A stretch of 45,992 nucleotides of DNA from Oscillospiraceae bacterium. GTDB lineage: Bacteria; Bacillota; Clostridia; Oscillospirales; Ruminococcaceae. Location: the NCBI GenBank assembly GCA_021200565.1, contig JAJQGJ010000021.1, positions 1 to 45,992 of the forward strand, given 5' to 3'. Position numbers and translations under genes: made by a program. The notes under the pieces are model-generated. The model made no database searches and was not told where the DNA came from. It worked only from the letters and a program-made list of their open reading frames with translations. Numbering within the stretch: position 1 is the stretch's first letter; each line of letters opens with the position of its first letter. This document shows positions 41,049 to 45,992 of the stretch, one piece after another.

Positions 41049-42581
41049 ATGGATTACAAGGTTACAAAAGAAAACTTCACCGTGCCGGGGCGTTTAGGCG
41101 GAGGAGTCAGCCAGCAGTCGGTGGAGCTTGACTACATACTGCCAGATTATTATCCCGAGATTTTCAAGGTACTCAATGTCAGAATACTTCCCAGCATTCC
41201 GGCAAGAACGCTCAACGGCACAAGGCTTGAGTATGAGATGATGGCGAAGATAAGACTGAACTATGTTTCCGAGTCGGGAGAGATGTGCGCAGCGGAACAG
41301 GTGCTCACTTACAACCGCTCGGCGGAGCTGTCAGTGGCGGCAAAGTCGCCGAAAATAAGCATTACTCCCTATACCGAGAGCGCAAGCTGCCGGGTTTCGG
41401 GAAAGAGAAGAGCAGACATAAGAGGCATCATTTCCGTTTCGGTTGCAGCTACTGCTGATGAAGCAAGACAGGCAGTTTCGGAGGCTATTGGAGATGGACT
41501 GCAGCTTAAGAAGTCATTAGTTACCTATCCGTCAAAGAGAATTGCAGTTACTAAGAGAATCACAGTTGTCGACGACGTGGATCTGGGACAGTCGAAACCG
41601 GCAGTGAAGACGGTAATCCGTGCTGATGCCGCAGTTATCTCCGCCGACAAGAAAATACTTTCAGGAAAGCTCCTGACAAAGGGAGAGGCAGAGGTTTCGC
41701 TTCTCTATGTTCCGGAGAATAGCTCCAATAAGGCTGAAAGCATTCGCTTTGCGGTTCCATTCTCGCAGATTTCGGATGTTGAGGGCTTGGATGAGAGATA
41801 TGATGTGATGATTTCGGCAAATGTCTCAGATTGCGAGATAAAGCCGTCCGGGAAGAGCGGCGCCAATTCGGTCAGCTGCGAGCTCAACATCGAGATAAAC
41901 TGCCTTGCGATGAGGTTTGAAAGCGTTCTTATCGCCACCGATGCCTACTCGACGATGTATGAATCGAGCCTTGAAATGAGCGAAGAAGACATCGAGTGCG
42001 TACCGACTGAGATTTCGGAAAACTTAAGAACCAAGGCGTCTCTTACGTACTATGACGGCGAAATAGCTTCCGTAATGTGCGCCGGTGCGGAGGTTGGGAA
42101 GCTTGATGCGGTGACAGACTCTGACGGAAGCGTTTCCATACGAGGCAGGATAACATATTTTGCCTATGCCGAGAACGAATCCGGAAAGCCTATCTATCTC
42201 GAGGGAACGGATGAATTCGAGAAGAAACTCCCGGATGGGGCGACAAATTGCTCTATCGACGCCCATGCGACAGTTGCACAGTCGGCTTATAAGCTGACTT
42301 CATCGAACGCTATGGAGATTACAGCCGACATAAGGCTTAAAGGCTATCTCTTCGGGAGCCGCTCGCACAGATTCATAAGTGGCATTACCGTTGATGAGGC
42401 GAACCCGCTCGACAGGGATTGCGACATCGCAATGAAGCTCTACTACGCCGAAAAGGGCGAGGAGCCATGGGACATCGCAAAGAGAACCCACACTTCGCTT
42501 ACGGCTATTACAGATGAAAACGATCTTACAGAAGAGACGCTGAGCGAACCGAAAATGATACTCATACCGATTGTAGATTAG
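41049..42581 (+). CDS. sipL: SipL-like spore coat morphogenesis protein
   Basis: A 510-residue protein of the clostridial SipL type, which binds SpoIVA at the forespore surface and is needed for coat attachment. N-terminal and central DUF3794 (SPOCS) domains are visible, for example VELDYILPDYYPEIFKVLNVR (about 28-48) and the middle part with VSCELNIEINCLAMRFESV. The C-terminus is a LysM-like domain (LYYAEKGEEPWDIAKRTHTS, ending MILIPIVD). The start is ATG 41049 behind AGGAGGAG; a frame opening at 40905 has no ribosome binding site. It overlaps the ribosome binding site of spoIVA, so the interacting pair is cotranscribed. Confidence 0.9.
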   Translation: MDYKVTKENFTVPGRLGGGVSQQSVELDYILPDYYPEIFKVLNVRILPSIPARTLNGTRLEYEMMAKIRLNYVSESGEMCAAEQVLTYNRSAELSVAAKSPKISITPYTESASCRVSGKRRADIRGIISVSVAATADEARQAVSEAIGDGLQLKKSLVTYPSKRIAVTKRITVVDDVDLGQSKPAVKTVIRADAAVISADKKILSGKLLTKGEAEVSLLYVPENSSNKAESIRFAVPFSQISDVEGLDERYDVMISANVSDCEIKPSGKSGANSVSCELNIEINCLAMRFESVLIATDAYSTMYESSLEMSEEDIECVPTEISENLRTKASLTYYDGEIASVMCAGAEVGKLDAVTDSDGSVSIRGRITYFAYAENESGKPIYLEGTDEFEKKLPDGATNCSIDAHATVAQSAYKLTSSNAMEITADIRLKGYLFGSRSHRFISGITVDEANPLDRDCDIAMKLYYAEKGEEPWDIAKRTHTSLTAITDENDLTEETLSEPKMILIPIVD

Positions 42582-42590
42582 GAGAATATG

Positions 42591-44069
42591 ATGACTACCG
42601 ATAAACTTTATCAAAGTATTTCTGAAAGAACCGGCGGCGACATCTACATCGGTGTCGTCGGTCCGGTGAGAAGCGGAAAATCAACATTCATACGGCGGTT
42701 TATGGAGAGTCTGGTTATCCCGAACATAAAAGAGGGATACCTTAAAGACAGAACTGTCGACGAGCTTCCGCAGGCTTCTGCTGGAAAGATGATCATGACA
42801 ACCGAACCAAAATTCATTCCGGAGGAGGCTGTGCAGGTGACGCTTGGAGACGTAGCAAGCGTGAGTCTGAGAATGATTGACTGCGTCGGGTATGTGATTC
42901 CTAGCGCCTTAGGGTATATCGAGAACGACTCGCCGAGAATGGTCCGTACACCTTGGTTTGAGTCGGAGATTCCATTCAATATGGCGGCGGAGATCGGGAC
43001 ACAGAAAGTGATTACTGAGCACTCGACAGTCGGGATCGTCATCACCTCCGACGGCAGCGTATCTGATCTTCCGAGGGACGAATATGAGGAATGTGAAGAG
43101 AGGGTTATAGGCGAGCTGAGCGGTCTTGGAAAGCCGTTTGTAGTCCTTATGAACACTCAGAATGAGCAAAGCGCTGATGCAAGGGCTCTATGCTCTGAGA
43201 TGAGTGAAAAATATGGCGTTCCAGTGATGCCTGTAAACGCTCTGACGATGACGAAAGACGACATTGAGAATATCCTCACCGAGCTTTTGTATGCGTTTCC
43301 GGTCAAGGAGATAGGTGTTGTGATGCCAAAGTGGGTCAGCTCCCTTGAAAAAGGGCACTGGCTCAAGACGGAGCTTTACGATTCGATAAGAAAAGCCGCT
43401 CCGGAGCTTCGGTATATCAGGGACATAAAGAAGCTTTCGGAAGCGGTTGGGTGCTGCGAGGATGTATTGAACTCTGAAATCACGAAAGTAGATCTTGGCA
43501 ACGGAACCGCCAGGCTCAGCGTGACGCTTGACAATCGGCTTTTCTATAGGATTCTGAGTGAAGAGACCGGCTTGGAGCTCAGCTCTGAGGATGAACTGAT
43601 GCCAAAAATCCTTGAGCTTGTGAACTTCAGACGCAGGCTTGAGAAGTTCTCGGAGGCACTTAACGAGGTGGAGAGGACCGGATACGGAATCGTGATGCCG
43701 ACAGAAAGCGAACTCACTGCATTCGAGCCGGAGATTATCAGGCAGGGTGGGAAGTATGGCGTCCGGTTCACTGCAAGTGCGCCGTCGATTCACCTCATCA
43801 AGGCTGACATCGCAGCTGAAGTTGCGCCCATTGTCGGGACGGAGAAGCAGTCGGAGGAGCTGATACAGTACCTGATGAGCGACTATGAAACCGACCCACT
43901 TAAGATTTGGGAGACGAACATTTTCGGAAAGTCGGTATCGGAGCTTGTCGAGGAAGGGCTCGAGCAGAAGCTGGCGAGGCTTCCTGACGATGCAAGAGAA
44001 AAACTCCGGGAGGCTGTTGAGCGGATAGTCAACGAGGGCTGTTCGGGATTGATATGTCTTCTGGTCTGA
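42591..44069 (+). CDS. spoIVA: Stage IV sporulation protein A (coat-basement ATPase)
   Basis: SpoIVA polymerises on the forespore membrane by ATP hydrolysis and forms the basement of the spore coat. The protein is 492 residues from ATG 42591, the same length as the Bacillus subtilis protein. Walker A is GPVRSGKST near residue 24. MIDCVGYVIPSALGY and the long N-terminal TRAFAC-like ATPase domain are typical, as is the C-terminal GCSGLICLLV. The second of two adjacent ATGs is preferred because AGGAG (42580-42584) is 6 nt away. It is directly downstream of sipL. Confidence 0.97.
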   Translation: MTTDKLYQSISERTGGDIYIGVVGPVRSGKSTFIRRFMESLVIPNIKEGYLKDRTVDELPQASAGKMIMTTEPKFIPEEAVQVTLGDVASVSLRMIDCVGYVIPSALGYIENDSPRMVRTPWFESEIPFNMAAEIGTQKVITEHSTVGIVITSDGSVSDLPRDEYEECEERVIGELSGLGKPFVVLMNTQNEQSADARALCSEMSEKYGVPVMPVNALTMTKDDIENILTELLYAFPVKEIGVVMPKWVSSLEKGHWLKTELYDSIRKAAPELRYIRDIKKLSEAVGCCEDVLNSEITKVDLGNGTARLSVTLDNRLFYRILSEETGLELSSEDELMPKILELVNFRRRLEKFSEALNEVERTGYGIVMPTESELTAFEPEIIRQGGKYGVRFTASAPSIHLIKADIAAEVAPIVGTEKQSEELIQYLMSDYETDPLKIWETNIFGKSVSELVEEGLEQKLARLPDDAREKLREAVERIVNEGCSGLICLLV

Positions 44070-44080
44070 GCATAAAAATA

Positions 44081-44102
44081 CCCACCGAGTGAAATCGGTG
44101 GG
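44081..44102. terminator. Bidirectional terminator between spoIVA and the converging gene
   Basis: CCCACCGA (44081-44088) pairs with TCGGTGGG (44095-44102) around a GTGAAA loop. The T tract is better on the minus strand (TATTTTTATG) than on the plus strand (ATTT). Confidence 0.85.
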
Positions 44103-44109
44103 ATTTGCT

Positions 44110-45342
44110 TTATTCCTCTATCATTGCCATATCGTAGCCCATGAGTTCTATTGCTGACAGCAGATCGTCGGTTATCTCGCAGCCGGTTATCTTCGGGATT
44201 ACTGTCACTCCGGTTCCCTCCAGGGATTCTTCTATAAGATTGAAAACCGTTCTGAAAAGGTAGGCAGTGTTGAGTCCCTCAAATGAGACCTCCGTGCCGT
44301 CGGCTCTTGATATTCTGGTGCCGATGCTACTGGGGTTGAAGTTTACGTAGATGATGCTCGTGCATAGGGAATCCGCATCTGTAAGAATCTCGGCGTCGCC
44401 GGAAATTATATCCTCGGCGTCAACCTCAATATAGAATTCCTTTGCTGAGCCGAAGCTGTTGTAGACCGTTTCGGCAAATGACATAAGTGTTTCATAGCGT
44501 GTTGAAGAAGCGACATCGGTGCCAGAGAAGTAGTTACGGATGTCGGAGTTTCTGAATGGCGGGAATTCTATCTCGCCTGCTACGAGCCCTATGAAGCCGG
44601 CATCGGAAATCTCCGAAACAAGGCTTTCGATATATTCCGTTGCAGTAGTGCTGTAGGGCGAAATCCAGGGCTTGCCGCCGTTTGCGGTGTTGTCGTCATA
44701 CCAGCGGGTATCGGTGCCTGTTATCATATAGGCAAGAGTTTTATCGTAGGTTGAGGCGATGTTATCAGACAATGTCGAAATTCTTGCATAGGCAGAAAGC
44801 CCAAGGTCGTTGATGGTTGAGACTAATTCGCCTAAGTCAGATATTCCGCCTGTTATCACTGCGCCTGATTCGGTGGCGGTGGTGTTGGCTGATGAATAGG
44901 TTACCGCTCCGCCCTCGGCAACAAGCTCGATGCAGACGCCGCTGTAGCCATTCGATGCGGCATTGTCGACCTCGGAATAGACATAGCTTTCAAAATCGGC
45001 AATGTCGCCGCTGTAAGAGATGTAGTAGATGTTGGTGCTGATTGCTACTGTCGGCTCAGGCTCTGCGGTTGTGGCTTCGGTAGTGCCGGAAGTCGCAGCT
45101 GTGGTTGTGGCGTCGGTTTCAGCCTCTTTGGAAGCATCGGTTGAAGCTTCTGTTGAAGCCGTCGGGGAGTTTCTCTCTCCTGCAAAAAATTCGACAATCG
45201 GCTTTCCAACACTGTATCCTACAAAAACGAGTGCCGCAAGAAGTATTATCATGAAGATGATGCCTAAAACTGAATTGCCCTTTTTGCGCTTCTGCTTGAA
45301 CATCGGCTTTTGCTTGTGTTTTACTTTGTATTGCTTTGCCAT
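44110..45342 (-). CDS. Membrane-anchored glycoside-hydrolase-like protein
   Basis: A 410-residue protein with a Lys-rich cytoplasmic N-terminus (KQYKVKHKQKPMFKQKRKKG) and one membrane helix (about 25-48). A Ser/Thr/Ala/Glu-rich extracytoplasmic linker (about 58-98) follows. The C-terminal domain of about 300 residues has a barrel-like pattern (IYYISYSG, SAYARISTLSDN, WISPYS, GFIGLVAGEIEFPPF) resembling DUF4015/putative glycosyl hydrolase proteins. It probably acts at the cell wall or spore envelope. Catalytic acids cannot be fixed by eye. It follows the RnfA-like gene by 9 nt in one operon. Confidence 0.68.
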   Translation of the reverse strand: MAKQYKVKHKQKPMFKQKRKKGNSVLGIIFMIILLAALVFVGYSVGKPIVEFFAGERNSPTASTEASTDASKEAETDATTTAATSGTTEATTAEPEPTVAISTNIYYISYSGDIADFESYVYSEVDNAASNGYSGVCIELVAEGGAVTYSSANTTATESGAVITGGISDLGELVSTINDLGLSAYARISTLSDNIASTYDKTLAYMITGTDTRWYDDNTANGGKPWISPYSTTATEYIESLVSEISDAGFIGLVAGEIEFPPFRNSDIRNYFSGTDVASSTRYETLMSFAETVYNSFGSAKEFYIEVDAEDIISGDAEILTDADSLCTSIIYVNFNPSSIGTRISRADGTEVSFEGLNTAYLFRTVFNLIEESLEGTGVTVIPKITGCEITDDLLSAIELMGYDMAMIEE

Positions 45343-45351
45343 TGGATTCTC

Positions 45352-45930
45352 CTATCTTCCCAGTGCGTAGACCACCATGGAGACGATACCTATATACAGT
45401 ACATATATCGGAAAGCCTGAGAACGAGGCGGGAACCTCATCCGAATTGAGCTTTTCGTAATTGACAGATAGAATGTATGCGGCGAGAGTGAAGCCTAAGC
45501 CCACTTCGAGCCCGAAAAGAACTCTTTCGCCCAATGTGCCGCCGTTCAGTGTGTTATTGAAGAGTACGCTTAAAACGGTGCAGTTGAATGCAGATAAATG
45601 GATATATTTTTTGAAGCGTTTGAACGCTTTTTTGGATGCGAACCAGATGATTAAGAGTGTCAGGATATAAACGAGCCCTAATGATATTATATACAGCGTC
45701 GGCATGAATCTTGCCGAAACAGTGTTTTTCAGCATCAAGCCTTCAAATGCATATGCTATGATGCCCGAAAGTACGGAAAATTCGGTTATAAACAGACCGC
45801 AGAAGAAAATCTGACCGTCACGCTTGGAAAGGCTTATAAGAGTGCTCGTTCCGAATGCAGTTGTGAATATTACGTTTTCGACGATAATGGCAAGCATTGC
45901 GGCTCCGATTGTCTCAAAGAAGACTACCAT
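45352..45930 (-). CDS. RnfA-like integral membrane protein (Rnf/Nqr family)
   Basis: A 192-residue protein with about six membrane helices. AFNCTVLSVLFNNT (the N-C-T-V-L core) and FGLEVGLGFTLAAYILSVNYEKLNSDEVPASFSGFPIYVLYIGIVSMV match the second half of RnfA/NqrE, including the D-V/E-V-P-x-x-F-x-G-x-P/A-I segment. No other rnf gene is present within the window, so it is an orphan or belongs to a complex broken by the window edge. The start is ATG 45930, 9 nt after the AGGAG that lies in the right copy of the 54-bp repeat. Confidence 0.75.
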   Translation of the reverse strand: MVVFFETIGAAMLAIIVENVIFTTAFGTSTLISLSKRDGQIFFCGLFITEFSVLSGIIAYAFEGLMLKNTVSARFMPTLYIISLGLVYILTLLIIWFASKKAFKRFKKYIHLSAFNCTVLSVLFNNTLNGGTLGERVLFGLEVGLGFTLAAYILSVNYEKLNSDEVPASFSGFPIYVLYIGIVSMVVYALGR

Positions 45931-45937
45931 TTTCGAG

Positions 45938-45991
45938 CACTCCTCGTATAATGTATTTACAGGTAATTTAAAGAGAACCCGTATGAAACCT
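45938..45991 (-). repeat. Right copy of 54-bp terminal inverted repeat
   Basis: Exact reverse complement of 1-54. On the minus strand it supplies the AGGAG ribosome binding site of the RnfA-like gene, so both outermost genes are read inwards from identical leaders. One further base (45992) has no visible counterpart at the left edge. Confidence 0.95.
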
Positions 45992-45992
45992 C

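Overview
The window looks like a chromosomal segment of an endospore-forming Clostridium-class Firmicute, most likely a gut Oscillospiraceae/Ruminococcaceae relative. The reasons are a sipL-spoIVA sporulation pair, strong AGGAGG ribosome binding sites, occasional GTG/TTG starts, consensus sigma-A promoters (often with an extended -10 TG), and typical housekeeping genes (NADP glutamate dehydrogenase, D-aminoacyl-tRNA deacylase, cardiolipin synthase). I see no rRNA, tRNA, CRISPR array, transposase or integrase.

Layout. (1) 1-8.1 kb is ordinary chromosome: cardiolipin synthase, two GNAT acetyltransferases, an ABC half-transporter, gdhA, an SDR oxidoreductase, dtd and an ArsC/Spx-like gene. Most units have clear promoters and intrinsic terminators. 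(2) 8.1-39.8 kb is one continuous run of 30 minus-strand genes, many with overlapping start/stop codons. In transcription order it reads: XRE-like regulator behind a structured leader; a membrane protein; two unknown proteins; a membrane-tailed Hsp70/actin-fold ATPase; a Ycf46-like AAA+ ATPase; a membrane-anchored zincin; an unknown protein; a dynamin-like GTPase; then, behind a new promoter, a dynamin-like pseudo-GTPase, a second active dynamin-like GTPase, a LytTR regulator with a dead receiver, three small unknown proteins and a HerA-like ATPase; then, behind a third promoter, three C39-like papain-fold proteins (one with all three catalytic residues changed to Asn) interleaved with two copies of a partner protein, an EcsC protein, a YbjN protein, a methyltransferase, a BspA-type LRR protein, a Sel1-like protein, a NADAR-macrodomain fusion, an RNA ligase, an HD-Pnk RNA end-healing enzyme and a small protein. 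(3) 39.8-46 kb is chromosome again: a DUF2752 / zinc-ribbon membrane pair, sipL-spoIVA, a membrane-anchored glycoside-hydrolase-like protein and an orphan RnfA-like protein.

How it may work together. Two promoters inside the cluster (18.84 and 28.22 kb) share the same layout: a pair of AAAATGC repeats 21 bp apart, about 30 bp upstream of an extended -10. That is the geometry expected of LytTR sites, and the cluster encodes its own LytTR protein. I infer one co-regulated stress or conflict-response system. It would combine membrane remodelling or surveillance (dynamins, Hsp70-like, EcsC, membrane proteins), protein remodelling and proteolysis (AAA+, zincin, C39-like), a HerA motor, and RNA damage reversal and repair (NADAR-macro, HD-Pnk, RNA ligase). 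I know of no published name for this combination, and its function is inference.

The window begins and ends with the same 54-bp sequence in inverted orientation. Each copy carries the ribosome binding site of the outermost gene. This is either a real inverted repeat running off both ends or a contig break at a repeat.
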